A DNA stretch of 21,209 nucleotides from JAMXLO01 sp046735215 (GTDB lineage Bacteria > Pseudomonadota > Alphaproteobacteria > Acetobacterales > Acetobacteraceae). A program made the position numbers and the translations under genes. Positions 14,941 through 21,209 of this stretch are shown piece by piece. Below the pieces are notes generated by a model that did not search any database, had not been told where the DNA came from, and worked only from the letters and a program-made list of their open reading frames with translations. Each line of letters begins with the position of its first letter. The first letter of the stretch is position 1. Location of the stretch: NCBI GenBank assembly GCA_046735215.1, contig JBKPSV010000162.1, forward strand, positions 1-21,209, read 5' to 3'.

Positions 14941-16458
14941 ATGCGCAAAGCCCTGACTGGTGCCGTTCTGGCTGCCGCCCTTGCGGCAGGCAGCCCCCCT
15001 GCCCTGGCACAGAAATCAGCCGACACGCTGCGCATCACCTGGCGCGATGCGGTGCCGGACATCACGCCGTACTACAACCAGCTGCGCACCGGCGTGGTCA
15101 TCGGACATCAGATCTGGGATTCGCTGGTCTACCGTGACCCGGAGACATTCCAGATCAAGCCGCTGCTGTCCGAGTCCTACAAATGGGTGGACGAGACGAC
15201 GCTGGAATTCACCCTGCGCGACAACGTGACATTCCACAACGGCGACAAACTTACCGCCGACGACGTCGTCTACACGATCAATTCAATCGTTGCCGACAAG
15301 CAGGTCTCCACGCCCAGCAACTATGCCTACCTCGACCACGCAACCAAGGTTGACGACACGCATGTGCGCATAGAACTGAAACGCGTGTTCCCTGCCGCAC
15401 TCGAATACATGGCGATGACGCTGTACATCATGCCGAAGGCCTATCGCGAGAAGGTGGGGCCGCAGGAATACTCGCAGCATCCGATCGGCGCGGGCCCGTA
15501 CAAAGTCACCAAGGTGAACGGCGTGACCCAGGTCGATCTGGAACGCTACGACGGCTACTACCCTGACAGTCCGAAGGGCAAGCCGCCGATCAGCAAGATC
15601 GTCATTCACGAAGTGCCGGATGCGGCAACCGAAATGGCCGAACTACTTGGCGGCCGCGCCGACTGGATCTGGAAATTCAGTCCCGATCAATTCGATTCGG
15701 TGAGCCGCATGCCGAATTTGCAGGCCACTCGCGCTGAATCGATGCGTGTAGAATATCTTAGCATGGATGCTGCCGGACGTACTGGAGCAGATAATCCGCT
15801 GACCAAGGAGAAAGTGCGCCAGGCGATCGCTACCGCAATAGATCGCCCAACGATGGCCAAGCAGCTCATGCAAGGCGGCTCGCGCGCGATCGACACTCCC
15901 TGCTATCCGACACAGTTTGGGTGCGATGCCGGCGCCGCCGCGCATTACCCCTACGATCCAGGCAAAGCAAAGCAGATGCTGGCCGATGCCGGCTATCCCA
16001 ACGGCTTTGACACTGAACTTGTCACCTATGATCTGCCGCAATGGTCGGGAGCTGTGCAAGGCTATCTGAAGGCGGTCGGCATCAACGCGAAGATCACCCA
16101 GCTTCAGGTTGCGGCCGTCGTGCAGCGCTCGATCGCTGGGCAGAATCCGTTGGAGCTGGGCTCCTGGGGAAGCTACTCGGTGAACGACGTGTCTGCCATC
16201 CTGCCGAACTACTTCACCTTCACGGGCAATGACTACACGCGTGACCCGGAGATCAAGAAGCTGGTCGAGCAGGGCAGTGCGACAGTCGACGCGGACCAGC
16301 GGCGCAAGGCTTATAGTGCAGCGATCAGGCTGGCCACCGCGAAGGCATCATGGCTCCCGATCTTCACCCACGCCGTGACTTATGGCCATTCAAAACAACT
16401 CAACTTCAAGCCATACCCGGACGAGCTGCCGCGCTTCTTCCTCAGCAGCTGGAAGTAG
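14941..16458 (+). CDS. ABC transporter solute-binding protein, peptide/opine type (SBP family 5)
   Basis: 505 residues, normal for the family. An AAGGAG ribosome site lies 6 bases upstream. A 23-residue signal peptide ends ALA before QKSADTLR, so the protein is periplasmic; no lipobox Cys is present. Family 5 features: IWDSLVYRDPETFQIKPLLSESY near residues 58-80, TLEFTLRDNVTFHNGDKLTADDVVYT near 88-113 (the family signature), PIGAGPYKV near 181-189, EKVRQAIATAIDR near 291-303, and a C-terminal domain with DPEIKKLVEQ. It binds a peptide, opine or similar solute and delivers it to a permease, but no permease or ATPase gene follows: the next gene is on the other strand. The ligand cannot be predicted. 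The amidase before it fits breakdown of the same compound. Confidence 0.93.
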   Translation: MRKALTGAVLAAALAAGSPPALAQKSADTLRITWRDAVPDITPYYNQLRTGVVIGHQIWDSLVYRDPETFQIKPLLSESYKWVDETTLEFTLRDNVTFHNGDKLTADDVVYTINSIVADKQVSTPSNYAYLDHATKVDDTHVRIELKRVFPAALEYMAMTLYIMPKAYREKVGPQEYSQHPIGAGPYKVTKVNGVTQVDLERYDGYYPDSPKGKPPISKIVIHEVPDAATEMAELLGGRADWIWKFSPDQFDSVSRMPNLQATRAESMRVEYLSMDAAGRTGADNPLTKEKVRQAIATAIDRPTMAKQLMQGGSRAIDTPCYPTQFGCDAGAAAHYPYDPGKAKQMLADAGYPNGFDTELVTYDLPQWSGAVQGYLKAVGINAKITQLQVAAVVQRSIAGQNPLELGSWGSYSVNDVSAILPNYFTFTGNDYTRDPEIKKLVEQGSATVDADQRRKAYSAAIRLATAKASWLPIFTHAVTYGHSKQLNFKPYPDELPRFFLSSWK

Positions 16459-16496
16459 CGGCATTGTGTCGAGCGTAACAGCGCCGTAGATGCGGT

Positions 16497-16510
16497 CCCG
16501 CGCAAGCGGG
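16497..16510. terminator. Short GC hairpin with GCAA loop between convergent genes
   Basis: CCCGC (16497-16501), loop GCAA, then GCGGG (16506-16510) form a 5-bp stem 38 bases after the SBP stop and about 30 bases past the end of the opposing SnoaL-like gene. There is no T-run, so it would act as a factor-dependent or bidirectional 3' end. It may also be a remnant of a REP-type repeat, since its core resembles the CCCGC...GCGGG of those elements. Confidence 0.45.
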
Positions 16511-16539
16511 TTATAGGGTCGGCGCGAGCAGATGCGGGT

Positions 16540-16959
16540 TCATGGGCGGGATTGCGGCAGGCTCAGCGCCATCTCGCCCTTGAACGCATGGATCAGCTGC
16601 CGGCGATGGAACCGCCAGCCGTCGGCCCGCTTCACCAACACGTCGTCGTACACGCCGCATACCGACGGGAATGGTCCGTTTGCACCTTCCACCATCACCA
16701 GGTAATTCGACCGCGCGGTCGCGCGTGCTCCATCGCAGTCGATAATGCTGTTCATCACATAGTGCACGCGGCGCGGTGACGAGGGGACGGACTGCTTAAG
16801 CCACGCAGCAATGTCCGCTGGTCCTTTCGCAGTGCGATACGGCGCAATCCATTCGCCGTCGTCGCTGAACAACGCGGCGAGTTCGTCAAAGCGACCTTCG
16901 TCCATGCAAAAGCAGTAACGATGCAGCAACTCGCGGATGGCGTCCTTGTCCTCAAGCAT
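16540..16959 (-). CDS. SnoaL/NTF2-like domain protein
   Basis: 139 residues from the ATG at 16959. This start gives the usual family N-terminus (LEDKDAIRELLHRYCF, an amphipathic helix); the ATG at 17004 would add 15 odd residues inside the pdxA end. The chosen start overlaps the pdxA stop by 8 bases, as in a coupled operon. The cone-shaped NTF2 fold is supported by RFDELAALFSDDGEW near residues 23-37, an RRVHYVMNSIIDCDG strand near 63-77, and a DGWRFHRRQLIHAF C-terminal strand near 112-125. This family includes cyclases, isomerases, dehydratases and small-molecule binding proteins, so no function can be named. Position at the end of the sucAB-lpd-pdxA unit is unexplained. Confidence 0.8.
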   Translation of the reverse strand: MLEDKDAIRELLHRYCFCMDEGRFDELAALFSDDGEWIAPYRTAKGPADIAAWLKQSVPSSPRRVHYVMNSIIDCDGARATARSNYLVMVEGANGPFPSVCGVYDDVLVKRADGWRFHRRQLIHAFKGEMALSLPQSRP

Positions 16960-17935
16960 TGGCCCGGCGCTTCCCCAATGCGGCGGCAAGTTGGATGGCG
17001 GCAATCAGACTGGCCGGATCGGCAACGCCCTTGCCCGCGATATCGTACGCCGTGCCGTGATCGGGTGACGTGCGCACGATCGGCAGCCCGAGCGTGACAT
17101 TCACCCCGCGATCCATGTCGAGCGTCTTCAGCGGGATCAATGCCTGGTCATGGTACATGCAGATCGCCGCATCGTAGCGGCTGCGCGCCCTCGCGGTGAA
17201 CATAGTATCCGGCGGCCAGGGCCCCGACACATCAATGCCGGATTCGCGCAGTACCCCAATCGCGGGTCCGATGATCGTGCTCTCTTCGTCGCCCAGCGCG
17301 CCCTGCTCTCCCGCATGCGGATTCAGTCCTGCTACAGCCAGGCGCGGCCGGGCGATGCCAAACTCCCGCTGCAGCGCCCCCGCAGTTGTCTGCGCCGCCG
17401 CAACGATCGCCTCGGTGGTCAGCATGGCGATCGAGTTGCGCAGCGATGCGTGTACCGTCACCGGCACAACACGAAGTTCGGGGCTCGCCAGCATCATGAT
17501 CTGCCGTCCTGTCGCGCCGGTCAGCGCGGCGAGGAATTCGGTATGCCCTGGATAGGCAAACCCGGCGTCATACAGCGCGGCCTTGTTGATCGGGTTGGTG
17601 ACCATCCCGCTCGTCTCGCCGCTCAGGCAAAGCGCAGCGGCGCGCTCGATCGATTGAATCACGGCTTTGGCATTTGCCGCATCGGGACGGCCGGGCTTCG
17701 GCATTGCTGGAAGGCTGATCGGCAGCACCGGCAATGCTTCAGCGAAAGCGGCGCTCGCGGCATCGGCCGACGCCACCTGCCTGATCGGCACATCGCCACC
17801 AAGAGCAGCAAGCCTGCGCGGATCGTCCAACGCGACGAAGCAAGGGCCATCGCGGTGCAGCACCTGCCACGCGCGCAAGGTTAGTTCGCCACCGATCCCG
17901 GCGGGATCACCCATCGTCAGGGCGAGCGGTTTCAT
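16952..17935 (-). CDS. pdxA: 4-hydroxythreonine-4-phosphate dehydrogenase
   Basis: 327 residues, full length. PdxA oxidises 4-phosphohydroxy-L-threonine with NAD in the vitamin B6 (pyridoxal phosphate) pathway, and PdxJ then uses the product. Features: LALTMGDPAGIGGELT near residues 4-19, SGMVTNPINKAAL near 109-121, PGHTEF with His131, and the three metal ligands His162 (VHASL), His207 (NPHAGE) and His262 (MYHDQALIPLK). The spacing of these His residues matches Escherichia coli PdxA with a shift of 4. The related PdxA2 proteins act in sugar-acid breakdown, but here the whole pattern is the biosynthetic one. It starts 3 bases after the lpdA stop. Its place in the 2-oxoglutarate dehydrogenase operon is unusual. 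Confidence 0.93.
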   Translation of the reverse strand: MKPLALTMGDPAGIGGELTLRAWQVLHRDGPCFVALDDPRRLAALGGDVPIRQVASADAASAAFAEALPVLPISLPAMPKPGRPDAANAKAVIQSIERAAALCLSGETSGMVTNPINKAALYDAGFAYPGHTEFLAALTGATGRQIMMLASPELRVVPVTVHASLRNSIAMLTTEAIVAAAQTTAGALQREFGIARPRLAVAGLNPHAGEQGALGDEESTIIGPAIGVLRESGIDVSGPWPPDTMFTARARSRYDAAICMYHDQALIPLKTLDMDRGVNVTLGLPIVRTSPDHGTAYDIAGKGVADPASLIAAIQLAAALGKRRANA

Positions 17936-17938
17936 GCG

Positions 17939-19321
17939 TCACATATGCAGCGCGCGGCCATCCACCGCCAGGGCCGCTTCCTTCACAGCCTCTTCCAGCG
18001 TCGGATGTGCGTGGCATGTTCGCGCCACGTCCTCGGCCGATGCACCGAACTCCATCGCTGTCGTCAGTTCGGCGATCAGCGTACCGGCGTCCGGGCCGAT
18101 GATGTGTGCGCCGAGCAGCCGATCGGTCGCCTTGTCGGCCAATAGTTTGACGAACCCTTCGGTGTCGCCCATCGCACGGGCGCGGCCGTTGGCGGTGAAC
18201 GGAAACTTGCCGATGCTGTATGCGATGCCCGCGGCCTTCAGTTCCTCCTCGGTCTGGCCGACCGCAGCCACCTCGGGCCACGTATACACAACACCGGGAG
18301 TGGCGCGGTAATTCACATGCCCAGCCTGGCCGGCGAGCATCTCGGCCACTGCCACGCCCTCTTCTTCCGCCTTGTGCGCCAGCATCGGCCCGGCGATCGC
18401 GTCACCGATCGCGTAAATGCCGGGGACGTTCGTGGCATAATGTGCGTCAGTCTTGATCCGACCCCGCTCATCCAGTTCGACGCCGGCGCCGATGCCGTTC
18501 GTATATGGGCGACGCCCGATCGACAGCAACACGACGTCTGCCTTCAACTCCGCCGCCGTACCACCCGCCGCTGGTTCGATGGTCAACGTGACTCCATCAT
18601 TCCCCTTGCGGGCGCCGGTCACTTTCGTGCCGAGACGGAACTTCATGCCCTGACGTGCCAATATGCGTTCGAACGATTTCGAGATTTCGGCGTCCATTCC
18701 AGGGACGATGCGATCAAGGAATTCCACTACGGTCACATTCGCACCCAGCCGGCGCCACACGCTGCCAAGTTCCAGCCCGATATAGCCGCCGCCGATAACC
18801 ACCAGGTGGCTGGGTACCCGATCCAGCTCCAGTCCACCGGTCGACGTGACAATCTGCTTCTCATCCACGTCGACCCCCGGCAGCGGCACGCTTTCCGAGC
18901 CCATGGCGAGAACGATGTGCTTGGCTTCGTACGACGTGCCGTCGACATCCACTTTGCCGGCTGCGGTGATGCGCCCTGTGCCCTTGAGCCAGGTCACCTT
19001 GTTCTTGCGGAACAGGAACTCCACGCCCTTCACGTTGGCATTGACCACTTCGGCCTTGCGCGCCTGCATGCGTGCCAGGTCGAACTTCACGCCGTCCACC
19101 AAGACGCCGTGGTCCTTCAGTGCATGAGTCGCGTGGTGAAACTCCTCGGATGACTGCAGCAGCGCCTTCGATGGGATGCAGCCGATGTTGAGGCACGTCC
19201 CACCCAACGTGGCACGCTTCTCCACGCAGGCGACCTTCATGCCAAGTTGTGCCGCGCGAATAGCGCACACATAGCCGCCTGGTCCGGAACCAATGATGAT
19301 GACGTCGAACGAGTCGGGCAT
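17939..19321 (-). CDS. lpdA: Dihydrolipoyl dehydrogenase (E3)
   Basis: 460 residues. It reoxidises dihydrolipoamide of the E2 component and passes the electrons through FAD to NAD. The features are the FAD loop GSGPGGYV near residues 11-18, the redox pair Cys43-Cys48 in GGTCLNIGCIPSK, the NAD loop VVIGGGYIGLELGS near 173-186, YAIGDAIAGPMLAHKA near 307-322, and the C-terminal His439-Glu444 dyad in HAHPTLEEAVKEA that completes the active site of the partner subunit. The start lies 4 bases after the sucB stop, and pdxA follows after 3 bases, so the gene is part of one transcript. Sitting next to sucB, this E3 most likely serves 2-oxoglutarate dehydrogenase, though it may be shared with other complexes. 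Confidence 0.97.
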   Translation of the reverse strand: MPDSFDVIIIGSGPGGYVCAIRAAQLGMKVACVEKRATLGGTCLNIGCIPSKALLQSSEEFHHATHALKDHGVLVDGVKFDLARMQARKAEVVNANVKGVEFLFRKNKVTWLKGTGRITAAGKVDVDGTSYEAKHIVLAMGSESVPLPGVDVDEKQIVTSTGGLELDRVPSHLVVIGGGYIGLELGSVWRRLGANVTVVEFLDRIVPGMDAEISKSFERILARQGMKFRLGTKVTGARKGNDGVTLTIEPAAGGTAAELKADVVLLSIGRRPYTNGIGAGVELDERGRIKTDAHYATNVPGIYAIGDAIAGPMLAHKAEEEGVAVAEMLAGQAGHVNYRATPGVVYTWPEVAAVGQTEEELKAAGIAYSIGKFPFTANGRARAMGDTEGFVKLLADKATDRLLGAHIIGPDAGTLIAELTTAMEFGASAEDVARTCHAHPTLEEAVKEAALAVDGRALHM

Positions 19322-19325
19322 GATG

Positions 19326-20618
19326 TCAGAGATCCAATAACAGCCGGCGCGGATCCTCCACGCCCTCCTTCACGCGCACGAGAAAGCTGACCGCTTCGCG
19401 TCCATCGACGATGCGATGATCGTAGCTGAGTGCCAGGTACATCATCGGCCGCACCTCGATCTTGCCGGCCACCACCATTGGTCGTTCCTGAATCTTGTGC
19501 ATGCCCAGGATCCCCGACTGTGGCGGATTCAAGATCGGCGTGGACATCAGCGAGCCGTACACGCCCCCATTGGTGATGCTGAATGTGCCTCCGGTCAGTT
19601 CTTCAAGCTTCAACGCACCATCCCGTGCACGACGGCCAAAATCAGCAACCGCCCGCTCGATGGCGGCAAAGCTCATGGCATCGATATCGCGGATCACCGG
19701 GACCACGAGACCTGCCGGTCCGCCCACCGCAATCCCCATGTGCACGAAGTTCTTGTAAACGATATCGTCGCCATCGATCTCGGCGTTGACTGCGGGATAT
19801 TCTTTCAGTGCGACCACGCACGCCTTGACGAAGAACGACATGAATCCCAGGCGCACGCCGTCGTGCTTCTTCTCGAACGTGTCGCGGTACTCGCTGCGCA
19901 ATGCCATCACCGCGGTCATGTCCACCTCGTTGAAGGTGGTCAGCATGGCGGCGGTGTTCTGCGCCTCCTTCAGCCGCGCGGCGATGGTGCGACGCAGGCG
20001 GGTCATGCGCACGCGCTCTTCGCGTGGCTCGGCTTGGCGCGGCGGTTTGGCGACGGGTGGTGGTGCGGCCGGTGCAGGTCGGTTCAGGAACGCCAGCACG
20101 TCGCCTTTGGTGATCCGCCCGTCCTTGCCGGTGCCGTCGCCGATATCGGCGGGCGCCAACCGATGTTCCTCGATCAGCTTGGCGGCCGCCGGCAGCGGCG
20201 GCGGGGGCTGGCTTGCCGGCCGTGCCACCGGTCCAAGCGGACGCGGCGGCGGATGCACACCCGCCGGCGGATTGGCGGCAGCACGTTGCTTCAACGCTTC
20301 GGCCTCCGCGACAGGCGCAGGCTCCGCCGCCATCGCAGCCGGCGCAGCAGCCTTGGCAGCAGGTGCCGTTGCAGCACCGGCGCCCGGCTCCAGCAGGGCG
20401 AGCAGCGCGCCAACCGGAACCTCGCTGCCCTCCTGCGCGGCGATCGAGGTCAGCACGCCGGCCGTCGGCGCGCTGACTTCCACCGTCACCTTGTCCGTCT
20501 CCAGCTCGACAAGCGGCTCATCTGCCGCAACGACCTCGCCCTCATGCTTGATCCAGCGCGCGATGGTGGCCGAGGTGACGCTCTCGCCCAGCGTGGGGAC
20601 CGTGATCTCGGTCGCCAT
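19326..20618 (-). CDS. sucB: 2-oxoglutarate dehydrogenase E2, dihydrolipoyl succinyltransferase
   Basis: 430 residues with the complete domain order. Lipoyl domain (1-77) with Lys43 in ETDKVTVEV as the lipoylation site; an Ala/Pro-rich flexible linker (about 80-135); the small E3/E1-binding domain (about 140-180, ending GRITKGDVLAFL); a second Pro/Ala linker; and the catalytic core from about 200, ending in YDHRIVDGREAV with His401 and Asp405. The DKVTVEVSAP lipoyl form and the RLLLDL end are typical of the succinyl (OdhB) type rather than pyruvate E2. The ATG shares one base with the sucA stop (TGATG). It transfers succinyl from E1 to CoA in the citric acid cycle. Confidence 0.97.
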   Translation of the reverse strand: MATEITVPTLGESVTSATIARWIKHEGEVVAADEPLVELETDKVTVEVSAPTAGVLTSIAAQEGSEVPVGALLALLEPGAGAATAPAAKAAAPAAMAAEPAPVAEAEALKQRAAANPPAGVHPPPRPLGPVARPASQPPPPLPAAAKLIEEHRLAPADIGDGTGKDGRITKGDVLAFLNRPAPAAPPPVAKPPRQAEPREERVRMTRLRRTIAARLKEAQNTAAMLTTFNEVDMTAVMALRSEYRDTFEKKHDGVRLGFMSFFVKACVVALKEYPAVNAEIDGDDIVYKNFVHMGIAVGGPAGLVVPVIRDIDAMSFAAIERAVADFGRRARDGALKLEELTGGTFSITNGGVYGSLMSTPILNPPQSGILGMHKIQERPMVVAGKIEVRPMMYLALSYDHRIVDGREAVSFLVRVKEGVEDPRRLLLDL

Positions 20619-21209
20619 CAGCCGACCCCGAGCGCGGCGGCGACCAATGTAGCCTGCTCACGCGCATGCACCCGCGCCTGGCCAGTCGCCGGGCTCGCTG
20701 CCGCATCACGTCCTGCGTAATGCGGTCGTCGCGCGCGACCTTCCAGCCGGCCCAACACCTTCTCGATGCGCCGGTCGACGAAGGTCCAGGCGCCCATATT
20801 CTCCGGCTCCTCCTGGCACCACACCACATCAGCGTTTTCGTACGGACGCAGCACCCGCCCCAGCGTGTTCTCTGGGAACGGGTAGAGCTGCTCCAGGCGG
20901 ATGATCGCCACGTCGTTCTCCTTGTGCTCGCGACGCTCCGTCAACAGGTCGTAGTAAACCTTGCCGCTGCAGATCACGACGCGACGAACCTTCTCCGGCG
21001 TCTCGATAGTATCGACCTCCGGAATAACGAAGCGATACCGGCCTTCACTCATCTCTGCGTACGACGACACCGCCAGCTTGTGGCGCAGCAGCGACTTCGG
21101 CGTGAAGATGATCGCCGGCTTACGGAAGTTGCGATGCAACTGGCGACGCAGCGCATGGAAGTAGTTGCCCGGCGTGGTCGGAACGCAAACCCACATGTTG
21201 CGCTCGGCG
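20618..21209 (-). CDS. sucA: 2-oxoglutarate dehydrogenase E1, C-terminal part (5' end outside window)
   Basis: The last 196 residues of E1; the frame is open to the end of the window, so an ATG at 21196 is internal. The segment matches the end of the E1 thiamin-diphosphate enzyme: ERNMWVCVPTTPGNYFHALRRQ, the conserved PKSLLRHKLAVS, SGKVYYDLL, IIRLEQLYPFP, and WCQEEPENMGAWTFVD, then the ARRPHYAGRDAAASPATG motif near the C-terminus. E1 decarboxylates 2-oxoglutarate and transfers the succinyl group to lipoyl-E2. It precedes sucB with a one-base overlap, so the complex genes are in the usual E1-E2-E3 order. Confidence 0.95.
   Translation of the reverse strand, partial: AERNMWVCVPTTPGNYFHALRRQLHRNFRKPAIIFTPKSLLRHKLAVSSYAEMSEGRYRFVIPEVDTIETPEKVRRVVICSGKVYYDLLTERREHKENDVAIIRLEQLYPFPENTLGRVLRPYENADVVWCQEEPENMGAWTFVDRRIEKVLGRLEGRARRPHYAGRDAAASPATGQARVHAREQATLVAAALGVG

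Noticed and set aside
19416..20720. 434-codon plus-strand open frame
   Set aside because: It is antisense to sucB, which has all domains and catalytic residues; the translation has no family pattern.
1..21209. tRNA, rRNA, CRISPR, IS, prophage or toxin-antitoxin genes
   Set aside because: No cloverleaf, spaced repeats, transposase or phage motif was seen; the sequence is accounted for by metabolic genes and short gaps.

Overview
The window is 21.2 kb of GC-rich, gene-dense bacterial DNA. The GlgC, OdhB, Lpd and PdxA proteins look alphaproteobacterial, and the mix of genes (OpgC, an SGNH-like partner, an F420-type luciferase-like oxidoreductase, CaiB-type CoA transferase, many SDRs) suggests the Rhodospirillales/Acetobacteraceae. 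That placement is inference from protein character, not from a marker gene. I see no rRNA, tRNA, CRISPR array, insertion sequence, phage gene or origin. No stretch above 300 bases lacks a gene. The longest gaps are about 90 bases, and each is described below where it holds something.

Layout. (1) 1-2163, plus strand: the 3' end of an OpgC-type acyltransferase, an SGNH-like exported protein whose catalytic residues look replaced, and an MFE-2-like SDR. (2) 2184-3834, minus strand: an enoyl-CoA hydratase/isomerase followed by a DUF3891 protein. A strong hairpin separates this block from block 1. (3) 3925-6050, plus strand: CaiB/BaiF CoA transferase and an LLM-class oxidoreductase, with a REP-like palindrome between them. 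Blocks 2 and 3 diverge around a 16-bp perfect inverted repeat. (4) 6095-10033, plus strand: glgC and glgA (start/stop overlap), then an M20-type Zn hydrolase overlapping the glgA end. (5) 10018-12048, minus strand: copC-copD copper genes with TTG and GTG starts. (6) 12121-16458, plus strand: a hotdog thioesterase, an atypical SDR, an amidase coupled to it by a 4-base overlap, and an ABC solute-binding protein without permeases. (7) 16540-21209, minus strand: sucA (odhA, 3' part), sucB (odhB), lpdA, pdxA and a SnoaL/NTF2-like gene, all touching or nearly touching, so probably one operon.

How the genes work together. Block 7 supplies the 2-oxoglutarate dehydrogenase complex (E1, E2, E3) and adds a vitamin B6 biosynthesis enzyme. 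glgC-glgA make ADP-glucose and the glycogen chain; no branching or debranching enzyme is in the window. The SDR, crotonase, CoA transferase, LLM oxidoreductase and thioesterase are the kinds of enzyme that activate, oxidise and release a CoA-bound acid, but no substrate can be named. The amidase, M20 hydrolase and solute-binding protein fit uptake and hydrolysis of amide or peptide-like nitrogen compounds. CopC and CopD form a periplasm/inner-membrane copper pair.

I do not see a clearly novel multi-gene system. The best leads are the apparent SGNH pseudoenzyme beside OpgC, the CopD with an extra histidine-bearing membrane module, the SDR without its Tyr-Lys pair fused translationally to an amidase, pdxA inside the sucAB-lpd unit, and several hairpins/REP-like repeats.
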